64,000 nt of DNA from Flavobacterium sp. GTDB taxonomy: Bacteria; Bacteroidota; Bacteroidia; Flavobacteriales; Flavobacteriaceae. The DNA lies in NCBI GenBank assembly GCA_016714905.1, contig JADKBW010000004.1:1-64000 (forward strand), written 5' to 3'. The position numbers and the translations under genes were made by a program. How positions within the stretch are numbered: position 1 is the stretch's first letter; every line of letters begins with the position of its first letter. The notes beneath the pieces are model-generated. The model did no database searches and was not told the DNA's origin. It saw only the letters and a program-made list of their open reading frames with translations. Below, in pieces: positions 48,106 through 58,367 of this stretch.

Positions 48106-49083
48106 ATGAGTTATTCCAGTTTATTGCCACTTTTAAGAAAAACGGGGAGCCCATTGACTGTCGAAGGATTCCAATCTAGAATAAATGTGGTTTTTCATGA
48201 CCATGAAGCTTTTCATTATGATAGTATGCACCAAGATATGTGGGAAAGTTTGCAGGAACAAATTAATCTTTTGGTGGATGATCTATGCAACTTTAAAACA
48301 CCTAGTTCAAGTATGCGTTTATTAGACATAGGTTGTGGCACTGGTTTGAGCACCCAACAACTACTCCATTCAAAATTGGGTGTACATATCGATGAAATCA
48401 CTTTGTTAGATACTTCGCCCAATATGCTAAAACTGGCAGAAAAGAAAGCGAAATCTTGGGGTAAGAAGTATGTCCCTATTAATTCGGAAATTTCAGATTT
48501 GGAAGGTTCATACGACATCATTATAGTTTGTTCGGTTTTGCATCATATTCCTGAATTGGACATATTCCTTCAGAAAATCAATAATTTATTGGTTCCTGGC
48601 GGCTTCTTGATTCACTTGCAAGATCCCAATGGTGACTACCTTAAAGACCCTATTTATCTCGATAGAGTAGCAGCATATCAAAGCTTTGTTTCTTCATCTT
48701 CCTCAAAAAAACTTGTTGATTTCATTCCAAAAAACTGGAAACATTTTATTAATCGAAAACTAGGAAGGAAAAATTATATAGATCACATCAATGATCAGTT
48801 GTTGTCTGAAAAAGTAATTTATCGTCGGATGACGGCAGAGGAGATTTGGAGTGTAACGGATATTCATGTTGAGAATAAAACAGACGATGTAAATAAGGGG
48901 ATATCTGCGAGTCAATTGAAAGATTATTTGAAGGATTTTACTTTAATCAATCAACGATCCTATGCTTTTTATGGTGTTTTAAAGAGCGATCTATCGGAGG
49001 AATTAAAGAAGAATGAGCATCTGTTTATTTCAAGAAATGAATTAAACGGTAGGAACATTTCTTGTATTTGGATAAAAAACTAA
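48106..49083 (+). CDS. SAM-dependent methyltransferase
   Basis: 325 residues. RLLDIGCGTGLSTQQLL near residue 68 is motif I; ITLLDTSPNMLKLAEKKA is the acidic loop; YDIIIVCSVLHHIPELDIF and LLVPGGFLIHLQDPNGDY follow. The C-terminal third is unusual in length and may bind the acceptor. Preceded by a 58-base gap, followed by a GT4 gene after three bases. Confidence 0.75.
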   Translation: MSYSSLLPLLRKTGSPLTVEGFQSRINVVFHDHEAFHYDSMHQDMWESLQEQINLLVDDLCNFKTPSSSMRLLDIGCGTGLSTQQLLHSKLGVHIDEITLLDTSPNMLKLAEKKAKSWGKKYVPINSEISDLEGSYDIIIVCSVLHHIPELDIFLQKINNLLVPGGFLIHLQDPNGDYLKDPIYLDRVAAYQSFVSSSSSKKLVDFIPKNWKHFINRKLGRKNYIDHINDQLLSEKVIYRRMTAEEIWSVTDIHVENKTDDVNKGISASQLKDYLKDFTLINQRSYAFYGVLKSDLSEELKKNEHLFISRNELNGRNISCIWIKN

Positions 49084-49086
49084 AAT

Positions 49087-50241
49087 ATGCACATTGCCTT
49101 TCTTACTCCTGAATATCCGCATCCAAAGGTAGAAAATGCCGCGGGGATTGGCACTACAATATTGAATTTGGCAAATGCACTTATTCAGGAAGGAATTAGT
49201 ATTTCTATTTTTGTTTACGGACAGAATAAAAGCGAAGTGTTTATCGAAAATAACATCAAAATACACCTAATTGCTTCAAAGAAATTTAGGTTTGCTACTT
49301 GGTTTTACTATCGAAAATATCTTCAAAACTACATCAATCAGTATGTAATTATTGATAAGATTGATCTTATTGAAGCTCCTGATTGGACAGGAATTACTGC
49401 TTTTATGGACCTTAAAGTCCCTTTGATTATAAGATTTCATGGGTCTGACGCGTACTTTTGTCATTTAGAGCAGCGACGTCAAAAGATAAAAAATTTCATT
49501 TTTGAAAAAAGAGGTATCAAAAACGCTGTTGCCTATATCACTCCCTCAGATTTCACGGCAAAAATTACACAGTATATTTTTAGAATCAAGAAAAAGGCTA
49601 TTGTAAAGATTCCGAGTGGTTTGTCTTTAGATAAGTTTCACAATGCAAATCCAGATTCTTATGAAAGAGGCTTGATTTTATATATGGGAACTATTATTCG
49701 AAAAAAAGGAGTGTTAGAGTTGGCCCCTATTTTTGAAAAGGTGCTCAACAAGTTCCCAAACGCTCAACTCATTATTGTTGGAGGTGATTCCTATGATCGA
49801 AAAACAAAGTGCGAATCAACTTGGTTATTGCTTCAAAATGCGCTCAATGGTTCGACAATCGCAAGGGTGAAATATTTAGGGAAAGTGCCTTATGAACAGG
49901 TTCAAGATTATATTCAAAAAGCCAATGTATGCGTCTTTCCAACTTTTGCAGAAACGCAAGGAATGGTCACCATTGAAGCCATGGCTATGAAAAAAGCAGT
50001 AGTGAATAGCAACATTGGATGGGCAACGGAAATTATTGATGATGGCGTAAGCGGTTTTCTGGTTGATCCAAAAGACCATGATGCGTTTGCTGAAAAAATT
50101 GTAATGATTATTCAAAATGATAAATTAAATCAGGCTATTGGACTTGCCGCAAGAGAAAAAGTAGCGGCCGATTTTGATATCGATATATTGGTAAAGAGAA
50201 ACATTGAATTTTATTGCTCCGTCTTAAAGGAAAAGAAATAA
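49087..50241 (+). CDS. Glycosyltransferase family 4
   Basis: 384 residues. MHIAFLTPEYPHPKVENAAG with Gly-rich loop (GIGTTILNLANAL), LIEAPDWTGITAFMDLKVPL, IRFHGSD, AYITPSDFTAKITQ, ILYMGTIIRKKGVLELAPIF and PTFAETQGMVTIEAMAMKKA with the E-x7-E donor site. Intact. Cytoplasmic retaining enzyme; sugar unknown. Confidence 0.85.
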   Translation: MHIAFLTPEYPHPKVENAAGIGTTILNLANALIQEGISISIFVYGQNKSEVFIENNIKIHLIASKKFRFATWFYYRKYLQNYINQYVIIDKIDLIEAPDWTGITAFMDLKVPLIIRFHGSDAYFCHLEQRRQKIKNFIFEKRGIKNAVAYITPSDFTAKITQYIFRIKKKAIVKIPSGLSLDKFHNANPDSYERGLILYMGTIIRKKGVLELAPIFEKVLNKFPNAQLIIVGGDSYDRKTKCESTWLLLQNALNGSTIARVKYLGKVPYEQVQDYIQKANVCVFPTFAETQGMVTIEAMAMKKAVVNSNIGWATEIIDDGVSGFLVDPKDHDAFAEKIVMIIQNDKLNQAIGLAAREKVAADFDIDILVKRNIEFYCSVLKEKK

Positions 50242-50242
50242 T

Positions 50243-51781
50243 ATGATACTAAGTGAATATAGGTCCAAAAGTGGAGAACTAATCCTCTATACTGGACAAC
50301 CAGATCTTAATAAATTAGAACAATTGGCAGTTGGATATGGCGATATTTGGCACAGTTCTTTTGAACAAGGTTATAAAAATGCTTTTCAAGATTTAGCCAT
50401 TCAGTCCTCCGTGCTATTTTGGTACATTAATGACTTTGAAGGATTAGATGAATGTGTCAGTTGGAGAATCAATCCGAATTTTTTTGCCGTAAGAAAATCT
50501 GTGTGGGAAACATTGAAAGGGTTTGATAGCGATTACGAAAATTTGCAAATGCAAGCGCTTGATTTTGGGTATAATTCATTGCGAAACCAAGGAGTTGTGC
50601 CACTATATGTTCGTGGGCTTTATAAAGAAGTGGTAACTGAAAAGATAACTATTTCGCCAAGAGATCGCTATGTTTTTTATATCAAAAATTTCAAAATTGA
50701 CCACGCTCTTTTTATGTTATATCGAAAGGGAATATGGAGAATTAGTGAATGGAAAGCTTTTCTTTATGCCAAGAATAATTTCAAGCAAATTATCGATAGA
50801 CCATTGTTTGCTCCGAGAACGCTGAATCCAATTCAAGGTGCGCCAACAGTGAGCTACATTATTCCAACCATGTTACGACAAGATTTCACCTTGCGGTTGC
50901 TGGATGATTTGTCAAATCAATCCTATCTGCCTACGCAAGTGGTGGTGGTTGACGCAACGCCTGAGAATTCCCGAGATGAGCGCCTGTATGATGAAGATAA
51001 GTACTCGTTTGAACTGATTGTCAAGTGGCAAACAACTAAAGGTAGCTGCAGAGCGCGAAATGAAGCTATTTCAGTTTGTACAGGATCCTACATTATTTTT
51101 GGAGATGACGATATTCGTATTCCGTCAGATTTTATTGAAAATCATCTAAAGTTGCTTCAGACCTATAATGCAGGCGCTTGCAATGGGTTAGACATCATGG
51201 CTGACCATTCGAATCAAGATCTAAATGATTTAACAATTAAACTAGATGCAATAAAGAAAAAAAGGTGGTTTGTCGGAAGCATACAAATGTTTAGTAACGC
51301 GAATTCCTGTGTAAAGAAAGTGTATGTTGATCAGTTGGTAGGTAATGATATCAATTATGACGGTGGTTATGGCGAAGATGGCGATTTTGGAATTTCGTTA
51401 CTGAAATTAGGAGTTCCTGTTTTACACAATCCTTTTTCAACTAATCTGCATTTGAAACCCAGCAGTGGAGGCTATCGTTTTTGGGGTTCGCAAGCCAAAA
51501 TACTCGGAAAGAAACGTAAAAAACAACCGTGGGAATTAGATACGCCAGTAAAATGGATTCGACCCGTTCCGAGTCCAACATTAATGTATCAGTTTTGCAA
51601 GCAATTTTCTCCTGAGCAACTCACTGAATTTAAGCATAAATATTTTTTTCTGTTTTTAATGAATGGTTCAAAATTGACTTTTATCTTTCGTTTGTTGAAA
51701 GTTCCTTTTAAACTATTGCAATTTCAGAAATCATTATTTTATGCCAAGAAGCTTATCAAATTAGGAGTTAGAACTCAATAA
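50243..51781 (+). CDS. GT2 glycosyltransferase with extra N-terminal GT-A-like half
   Basis: 512 residues. The second half (from about residue 200) is a complete GT2 domain: VSYIIPTMLRQDFTLRLLDD, VVVVDATPEN, CRARNEAISVCTGSYIIFGD (D-D-D-I metal site) and YGEDGDFGISLLKLGVPVLH. The first half holds only the acceptor-side part of a GT-A fold (INPNFFAVRKSVWETLKGFD, QMQALDFGYNSLRNQGVVPL) with no nucleotide-binding start. It may be a fusion or a scaffold domain. Confidence 0.75.
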   Translation: MILSEYRSKSGELILYTGQPDLNKLEQLAVGYGDIWHSSFEQGYKNAFQDLAIQSSVLFWYINDFEGLDECVSWRINPNFFAVRKSVWETLKGFDSDYENLQMQALDFGYNSLRNQGVVPLYVRGLYKEVVTEKITISPRDRYVFYIKNFKIDHALFMLYRKGIWRISEWKAFLYAKNNFKQIIDRPLFAPRTLNPIQGAPTVSYIIPTMLRQDFTLRLLDDLSNQSYLPTQVVVVDATPENSRDERLYDEDKYSFELIVKWQTTKGSCRARNEAISVCTGSYIIFGDDDIRIPSDFIENHLKLLQTYNAGACNGLDIMADHSNQDLNDLTIKLDAIKKKRWFVGSIQMFSNANSCVKKVYVDQLVGNDINYDGGYGEDGDFGISLLKLGVPVLHNPFSTNLHLKPSSGGYRFWGSQAKILGKKRKKQPWELDTPVKWIRPVPSPTLMYQFCKQFSPEQLTEFKHKYFFLFLMNGSKLTFIFRLLKVPFKLLQFQKSLFYAKKLIKLGVRTQ

Positions 51782-51784
51782 ACC

Positions 51785-52782
51785 ATGAAGTTTTCTTTAA
51801 TAATTTGCACCTATATGCGTCCGAAACCAATTGTAGATTTATTGGAATCAGTGAAGGTACAGACGCTTTATCCCGATGAAATTTTAGTTATTGATGGTTC
51901 GCGAAATGACGAAACTCAATTGGCTTTGCAGTCTAGTTCGTATCTGAATTTACAATATTTTAAAGTTGAAGAACAGTATCGCGGATTAACAAAGCAAAGA
52001 AATTTTGGAATATCGAAAGTTGAAAATGATATAGATATTGTTTGTTTTTAGATGACGATACCATTTTAGACCCTAGGTATTTTGAAGAAATTCTTAAAAC
52101 TTATGATTTATTTCCCGCTGCTTTGGGCGTAGGGGGTTATATTGCCAATGAAGATGAATGGGATTTTGTAGGGCCCAATTATCAACCACAGCTTAAAGAA
52201 TATTATTACGATGGCTGGAAGAAAAAGGACGGCTCCCGTTTTGTTCTGAGGAAAAGATTGGGTTTGGATAGCGATACCAAACCAGGATTTCTCCCTGAAT
52301 TTTCTCACGGAAGAAGTGTTGGGTTTTTACCGCCTTCTGATAAAATATATGAAGTAGAGCAATTGATGGGAGGAGTTTCTTCGTTTCGAAAAAGCGTTTT
52401 TGAGACCTTTCAGTTTTCTACTTACTTCGAAGGTTACGGACTTTATGAAGATGCCGATTTTACCTTGCGATTATCAAAAGCAGGAAAATTGTATGTCAAT
52501 ACTGCTGCTAAATTAGGGCATTTCCATGATAGTTCTGGAAGACCGAGTCAATATCGCTATGGTAAAATGGTGGTTCGAAATGGCTGGTATGTTTGGCGAA
52601 TTAAACATCGTCACCCCAGTTTTAAGGCGCAAGCGAAATGGCATTCCATCACTTTGCTGTTAACTTTCATTCGTTTAACTAATACATTTACAACAACCAA
52701 AAGGGAAGATTCTTTTTTTGAATTTTTAGGAAGAATGGTTGGTTGGTTTTCCTTACTTTTGAACAGGCCACAATTACCGTAA
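51785..52782 (+). CDS. Glycosyltransferase family 2, one frameshift
   Basis: MKFSLIICTYMRPKPIVDLL and ILVIDGSRNDETQLAL form the donor site start; TKQRNFGISKVENDIDIVCF then a one-base shift near 52045 to FLDDDTILDPRYFEEILKTY. MGGVSSFRKSVFETFQFSTY and YGLYEDADFTLRLSKAGKLY mark the acceptor half. About 330 residues when joined. GT2 enzyme of the same sort as the preceding gene, three bases downstream of it. Confidence 0.85.
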
Positions 52783-52783
52783 A

Positions 52784-53338
52784 ATGACACTATTTAAGTA
52801 TATACAATCAGACTACAATAAGTACAGGAAGTACGGAGCTAATTTCTTTGTAATTCTGTTTTTCACCCAAGGATTTTGGGCTTCAGTTCAATATCGAGTA
52901 GCTCATTATTGTTACAACAAAGTTACTTTGCAACCGTTTCGTTTTGTTTTTAAGAGTATCTTATTTCTTTGGCAAAAACTCATAGAGCTGACCACAGGAA
53001 TATCTATTCCCGCGTCGACAAAAATTGGTCATTCATTTTATATAGGCCATTTTGGCGGTATTATTTTTAATAAAGATGCCATCCTTGGTGACAATTGTAA
53101 TGTAGCGCAAAATGTTACCATTGGAGTTTCAGGTTTGGACGAAAATAGAGGTGTCCCAATCATTGGTAACAATGTGTATATAGCCGCAAATTCTGTAATT
53201 GCGGGGAAAATAGTTATAGAAGACGACGTATTAATTGGTGCATGTTCCTTAGTGACTTCCGATGTTAAAGCGGGCGCCACTGTTGTTGGTGTTCCAGCTG
53301 TAGAAGTATCACAAAATGGCTCTAAAGGATATATTTAA
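52784..53338 (+). CDS. Serine-acetyltransferase-like hexapeptide acetyltransferase (paralog)
   Basis: 184 residues, paralogous to 47472-48047. ISIPASTKIGHSFYIGHFGG, DNCNVAQNVTIGVSG, IIGNNVYIAANSVIAGKIVI and VLIGACSLVTSDVKAGATVV show the beta-helix; a helical N-terminus with YRVAHYCYNK precedes. Probably O- or N-acetylates a residue of the polymer. Its stop overlaps the next start (TAATG). Confidence 0.75.
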   Translation: MTLFKYIQSDYNKYRKYGANFFVILFFTQGFWASVQYRVAHYCYNKVTLQPFRFVFKSILFLWQKLIELTTGISIPASTKIGHSFYIGHFGGIIFNKDAILGDNCNVAQNVTIGVSGLDENRGVPIIGNNVYIAANSVIAGKIVIEDDVLIGACSLVTSDVKAGATVVGVPAVEVSQNGSKGYI

Positions 53339-54455
53339 TGAAACTAGTTGTCATTTCTTTTGCTCCTTTTATCAAAAAAGAAGGTACTTTTTCTGCCTAC
53401 AGTCCGTATATAAAAGAGATGGAAATCTGGGCAAAGCATTCCGATGAAATTGCGTTTGTTTGTCCAATTTTGAGCAAAGACAAGGATCTTTTAATCTCCC
53501 CAATTCATTTCCCTATTTCTAGAATTTTTGTCGCAAAAGCTTTTAATGTAAAGTCATTTAGAAGCAGTGTGAGCGCTTTTCAGTATTCTTTTTGGAATTT
53601 TTATCAATTATATCGTGCGATGCGATGGGCAGATCATATTCATTTGCGATGTCCTGGAAATCTTGGTTTGATGGCTTGTCTTGTTCAGATTTTTTTCCCA
53701 AGTAAAGTCAAAACAGCAAAATATGCTGGAAATTGGGATCCGAAATCAAAACAGCCGATGGCATACAGGCTACAGAAATGGTTGCTGAGCAACACTTTTT
53801 TGACGAAAAATATGCAAGTTTTGGTTTATGGAAATTGGGAAGGAGTGACAAAAAATATCAAACCTTTCTTTACCGCTTCTTATAAGGAGTACGAAAAAAT
53901 ACCAGTGGGACGCAGAGATTTCGGTCAGGTCATTGATTTTATTTTTGTAGGAACACTGTCCGATGGGAAAAGACCCTTGTATGCCGTAAAGATAATAGAG
54001 GAACTCGCGAAAAAAGGACTGACTGTTCGGTTGTGTTTGTATGGAAGCGGAAGAGAAAAATCTACATTAGAAAAATATATTACCGAACATCAATTGGGAG
54101 AGGTCGTGTTTCTTAAAGGCAATTTTTCTCACGAAGAAATGAAAAAGTATATCAAAAAGCACATTTTAATATTTTGCCATCAAAAAGTGAAGGGTGGCCA
54201 AAAGTGGTTGCCGAGGGCATGTTTTGGGGTTGTTTACCTATTGCAACAAGAGTTTCTTGTGTTCCGGATATGCTAGACGATGGCAAAAGAGGCCTGCTTT
54301 TGACGATGGATTTTCACAATGATGTCCTTTTGATAAACGGCTTAATTAAAGATAAGGAAGCGTACGAGGAGAAAGCTAGGAAAGGATTGGATTGGTCTAG
54401 AAAATATACTTTAGATCTATTTGAAAGTGAAATAAAAACATTGCTGCGACAATGA
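53338..54455 (+). CDS. Glycosyltransferase family 4-like, one frameshift
   Basis: MKLVVISFAPFIKKEGTFSA, WADHIHLRCPGNLGLMACLV, KYAGNWDPKSKQPMAYRLQK and DFIFVGTLSDGKRPLYAVKI are in the first frame; a shift near 54175 leads to PSKSEGWPKVVAEGMFWGCL and PIATRVSCVPDMLDDGKRGL, the GT4 donor site with conserved Glu. Joined about 370 residues. The NxGNWDP segment is typical of a GT4 subgroup in flavobacterial glycan loci; I cannot name the sugar. Confidence 0.8.
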
Positions 54456-55534
54456 GAATACTTCAGCTTATTGATTCACTCGAAGTAGGAGGAGCGGAGC
54501 GTATTGCGGTAAACTATGCCAACGCACTTTCCACTCGAATCGAATTTTCAGGGATTGTTGCTACAAGAAAAGAAGGCGCTTTGCGAAGTCGAATTGAGAA
54601 AGAAGTGTTTTTCAATTGCTTACATAAGCAGTTTACCTTTGATTTGATTTCAATTTTTAGGTTGCGGTCGATATGTAAAGAAAATCAAGTTAAGTGGGTA
54701 CATGCTCATGGAACATCCTATTTTACTGCCTTTCTATTAAAGTTAATGCATCCACGAATAGCAATTATCTGGCATGAGCATGCCGGAGCTCGAAGTGAAA
54801 CATTGTCAATTCACAATATCATTTTATGGATATTGTCTCGTTTTTTTTGCGGAATAATAGTTGTAAATCACAATCTTGAGCACTGGTGTAAAAGTAAATT
54901 AGGATTTGATCAAGTGATCTATTTACCAAACTTCACGGTTTTGAGTCGTCAGGAATTTAAAGTAACTTCCTTAAAGGGATTTGCGGACAAAAGGATAGTT
55001 TGTCTGGCTAATTTGAGACATCCTAAGAATCATAAATTGCTGGTAGAAGTCGCGATTAAACTCAGAGATAGTCACCCTGATTGGACCTTTCACTTTATAG
55101 GAACTGACTTGTGCGACAATTATTCTGCGGATATAAAAAAGATGATTGCGAATAATAATTTGGAAGAACGTGTTTTTCTTTATGGTGTTTGTCAAGACAT
55201 CGATCATATCCTAGGACAAAGTACAATAGGTGTCATAGCTTCTACTTCTGAAGGGCTTCCCGTGGCATTGTTGGAGTATGGTTTGCATAAGAAAGCGGTT
55301 GTTGTGACGGATGTTGGGGAAATCCCGCTCATTGTCCATGACGGCGTCAACGGTTTTGTTGTGCCATCAAATTCGGTAGAATTATTTCAAAAGGCATTGC
55401 TACAGCTAATCAATAGCTCGACTTTAAGAAGTACATTTGGTGATAATTTAAGTCAAGTAATCGATACCAATCACAGTGAATATGCGGTCGTATCAAAATA
55501 TATCAATTGGATCAAAGGCGAATTAAAATGTTAA
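54452..55534 (+). CDS. Glycosyltransferase family 4
   Basis: 360 residues, intact. MRILQLIDSLEVGGAERIAV with its G-G-A-E-R loop, VHAHGTSYFTAFLLKLMHPR, IIWHEHAGARSETLSIHNI, CLANLRHPKNHKLLVEVAIK and IASTSEGLPVALLEYGLHKK. Overlaps the preceding GT by four bases and the polymerase gene by seven, so all three are translated together. Confidence 0.85.
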   Translation: MRILQLIDSLEVGGAERIAVNYANALSTRIEFSGIVATRKEGALRSRIEKEVFFNCLHKQFTFDLISIFRLRSICKENQVKWVHAHGTSYFTAFLLKLMHPRIAIIWHEHAGARSETLSIHNIILWILSRFFCGIIVVNHNLEHWCKSKLGFDQVIYLPNFTVLSRQEFKVTSLKGFADKRIVCLANLRHPKNHKLLVEVAIKLRDSHPDWTFHFIGTDLCDNYSADIKKMIANNNLEERVFLYGVCQDIDHILGQSTIGVIASTSEGLPVALLEYGLHKKAVVVTDVGEIPLIVHDGVNGFVVPSNSVELFQKALLQLINSSTLRSTFGDNLSQVIDTNHSEYAVVSKYINWIKGELKC

Positions 55535-56868
55535 ATCAAGATAAAAAGTACCTTTTTCTAATCTTATTGCATGTCGTGATTGGCGCCTTGTTATATAACA
55601 ATGAATTTATACCTAAAATATACGGCTATAGTATCATTTTTGGCGGTATTTTATATATCATAAATTCCAAAAATAAAAATAACGAAGTACTCTATGCCAC
55701 TGCCTATATGGTAGGAAGTGAAATTGTCTTGCGTATGACCGATGGGAATCCAGTTTATGAATTCTCGAAATTTGGAGTGATGATATTTATTTTAGTTGGC
55801 ATCTATTATCAAGGTATTTCTAAAAATGCAGTGCCCTATTGGATATTTTTGATTTTACTAATTCCGGGAGTATTGCTTACGAGTATGGAATTAAATTATG
55901 CCATCAGTTTACGGAAGGAAATATCCTTCAATATAACCGGGCCAGTATGCTTGGGCGTCTGTGCATTGTATACGTATCAGCGAAGAATAACGATGGATCA
56001 AGTAAACAACGTTTTGTTGTGCATCGGCTTGCCTATTGTTAGTTGTGTCATTTATCTCACCATTTTTACACCTAATATTAAAGATATTATTACGGGAACT
56101 GAATCAAATGCGTTAGCCTCGGGAGGGTTTGGCCCCAACCAAGTATCCACAATGTTAGGCTTCGGAATGTTTGTTTTTGCGTCAAGACTCATGTTGCTTT
56201 CGGAGAGCATTTTTCAGTTTTCTCTTAATTTGATATTGACTATGTTTATCACCTACCGTGGTTTTATCACTTTTTCTAGGGGAGGAATGATTACTGGGTT
56301 TTCGATGATTCTTATTTTAGTTCTTGTCTCATTTTTTATTCATCGGTAGAAAGAAAAGCTAAGAATGATTGGAATGATTGTTTTTATCGCACTAGCTTTT
56401 GGTGCCGCATGGGCTTATTCTAGCGAACAGACCAATGGATTAATCATCAAGAGATATTCAAATCAAGATGCTGCTGGAAGAGTAAAAGAAGATCAGTTGA
56501 CGGGACGAGGAGAATTAGCAAGTGAAGAGATAGAAACTTTCCTTGAATATCCAATATTTGGTATTGGCGTTGGGAGAAATATGGAAAAGAGATATGAAAA
56601 GACAGGAGAAATTGTTGTGTCGCATAATGAAATTACCAGAATGATTGCCGAGCATGGATCATTAGGAATTCTCTGTCTGGTCATTCTTTTTCTTACTCCA
56701 TTAGTTTTGTATTTGGACAATAAGTACAACATTTATTTGTTGTGTTTTTTGACCTTTTGGCTGCTTACTATTAACCACGCGGCTATGCGTCTGGCTGCTC
56801 CGGCATTTTTATATTCTTTGACACTCCTCAAAGTTGTTAATCATAAAGAGGAATTGTCAAAATCTTAA
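55528..56868 (+). CDS. O-antigen polymerase/ligase (Wzy/WaaL-like), frameshifts near middle
   Basis: About 445 residues over two frames with ten or so membrane segments (YLFLILLHVVIGALLY, GVMIFILVGIYYQGI, PYWIFLILLIPGVLLTSM, MILILVLVSFFI and others). ITFSRGGMITGFSMIL is the conserved segment before the large loop; the periplasmic loop has LTGRGELASEEIETFLEYPI and SHNEITRMIAEHGSLGIL with the catalytic-type His. Breaks near 56345-56365. ATG 55528 is chosen over an upstream TTG at 55507. It is the second polymerase/ligase candidate after 4345-5565. Confidence 0.8.
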
Positions 56869-56966
56869 ACTAGTGGACAATGCTATAGTAATTTTTGATT
56901 TTATTATTTTATGCTGACTATTTTATTTTACTAAATTGCACGTTCTAAATACGTCATTGATTCTTT

Positions 56967-58367
56967 ATGGTTGTCAATAAGAAAATACATTTTGAAATTT
57001 CTGAGCGCAAGATTCTGCTGAGAATCTTTGATGTGCTAACCGTGTTGTTGGCGCTGTATTCTGTAGGAATTATTTTCAAGTTCAATTATTTTAATATTTC
57101 GACGACAAATTATTATTGGACGATAGTTTTAGGTACATATCTCAATATAATCGGAACCGTTTTCGAAATGTACAATCTTCAAGTGGCTAGTAATCAATTT
57201 CAAGTCGTAAAGAGTATTATATTGACGGCTTCTACTACTGTTTTAGTCTATTTATTGACACCAATATATACACCTTTTCTCCCGGCAAATAGGATACAAA
57301 TTCTATTTTTCTATGTTGCAATTTTACTTTCATTGTTTTTGTGGCGGTTGTTTTATGTAAAGTTTCTTGCCTCTAGTCGATTCGAAAAGAAGGTTATTTT
57401 GATCTGCGACAAAGATCAGGCAGAAGAATTAGTACTTGCTTTAGAAAATGTCGATCCACATTACAAAGTGATGGGATACGTTAATTCAGATAGCAATCAA
57501 GTGGGTAAAATAAAAAAGGAGAAAGATTTTGTCAAAAATATTGACATTGACAAATTGGAAGATTTTGTTATCAAGCATTCGGTCTCCGAAGTCGTCATTG
57601 CGTCGCAAAAAACAGATGGTATTACTGTGAATTTGTATAACCAACTTATTCATCTTCTGGAAAATGGGTACGTGATTCGTGAATACACGCAAGTCTATGA
57701 AGCGATAACTAACAGAATTCCAGTGCAGTATGTAGCGCGAGATTTTTATAGATATTTCCCTTTTAGCAGAAGCAATCAAAATCAATTATACCTTTTAGTT
57801 GTTCGAATATTGGAAATTGTGATTTCAATAATTGGATTAGCCATCGGCTTGGTAATTTCGCCTTTAATTCTGCTCGGAAACCTGCTCGGCAATCAAGGAA
57901 AATTTTTCTATACGCAAGAAAGAATCGGAAAAAATGGAATTCCATTTAGAATTTTAAAATTAAGAACGATGGTCAAAAATGCGGAGTCTAATGGTGCTGT
58001 ATTTACCACGATTAATGATTCACGAATCACCGCGTTTGGAAAATTTTTAAGAAAAACCCGTATCGACGAAATACCACAGTTTTTTAATATTCTCAAGGGA
58101 GAAATGGGTGTCATCGGACCGCGTCCGGAGCGACCTGTTTTTGTTCGTGAAATTGCAGAAGTGATGCCTTTTTACGAAACCCGTCATGTTATTAAGCCTG
58201 GTTTGACAGGGTGGGCGCAAGTAAAGTACTCTTATGGTGAAACGATTGATGATAGTTTGATAAAATTGCAATACGATTTGTATTATATCAAACATCGAAG
58301 TATATTTCTCGACATCAATATTGTACTGAAGACATTTAGTACCGTTTTATTCTACCGCGGTCAATAG
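56967..58367 (+). CDS. WcaJ-like polyprenyl glycosylphosphotransferase
   Basis: 466 residues, full-length form with N-terminal membrane helices (IFDVLTVLLALYSVGIIF, ILFFYVAILLSLFLWRLFYV), a CoA-binding-like middle domain, and the C-terminal transferase: ILKLRTMVKNAESNGAVFTT, KTRIDEIPQFFNILKGEMGV, IGPRPERPVF and KPGLTGWAQVKYSYGE. It is the third initiating enzyme in the window and the last gene of the polysaccharide locus. It follows a 98-base AT-rich gap. The gene end overlaps the convergent lnt end by seven bases. Confidence 0.9.
   Translation: MVVNKKIHFEISERKILLRIFDVLTVLLALYSVGIIFKFNYFNISTTNYYWTIVLGTYLNIIGTVFEMYNLQVASNQFQVVKSIILTASTTVLVYLLTPIYTPFLPANRIQILFFYVAILLSLFLWRLFYVKFLASSRFEKKVILICDKDQAEELVLALENVDPHYKVMGYVNSDSNQVGKIKKEKDFVKNIDIDKLEDFVIKHSVSEVVIASQKTDGITVNLYNQLIHLLENGYVIREYTQVYEAITNRIPVQYVARDFYRYFPFSRSNQNQLYLLVVRILEIVISIIGLAIGLVISPLILLGNLLGNQGKFFYTQERIGKNGIPFRILKLRTMVKNAESNGAVFTTINDSRITAFGKFLRKTRIDEIPQFFNILKGEMGVIGPRPERPVFVREIAEVMPFYETRHVIKPGLTGWAQVKYSYGETIDDSLIKLQYDLYYIKHRSIFLDINIVLKTFSTVLFYRGQ

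Noticed and set aside
55507..55527. Upstream TTG start of the O-antigen polymerase gene
   Set aside because: It would lie wholly within the preceding glycosyltransferase; ATG 55528 gives a normal membrane-protein start with a short overlap.
7225..56365. Programmed frameshifting or phase-variable slippage as an explanation for the many frame changes
   Set aside because: The break sites share no common slippery motif, and several genes have compensating double shifts, which fit sequence error better.
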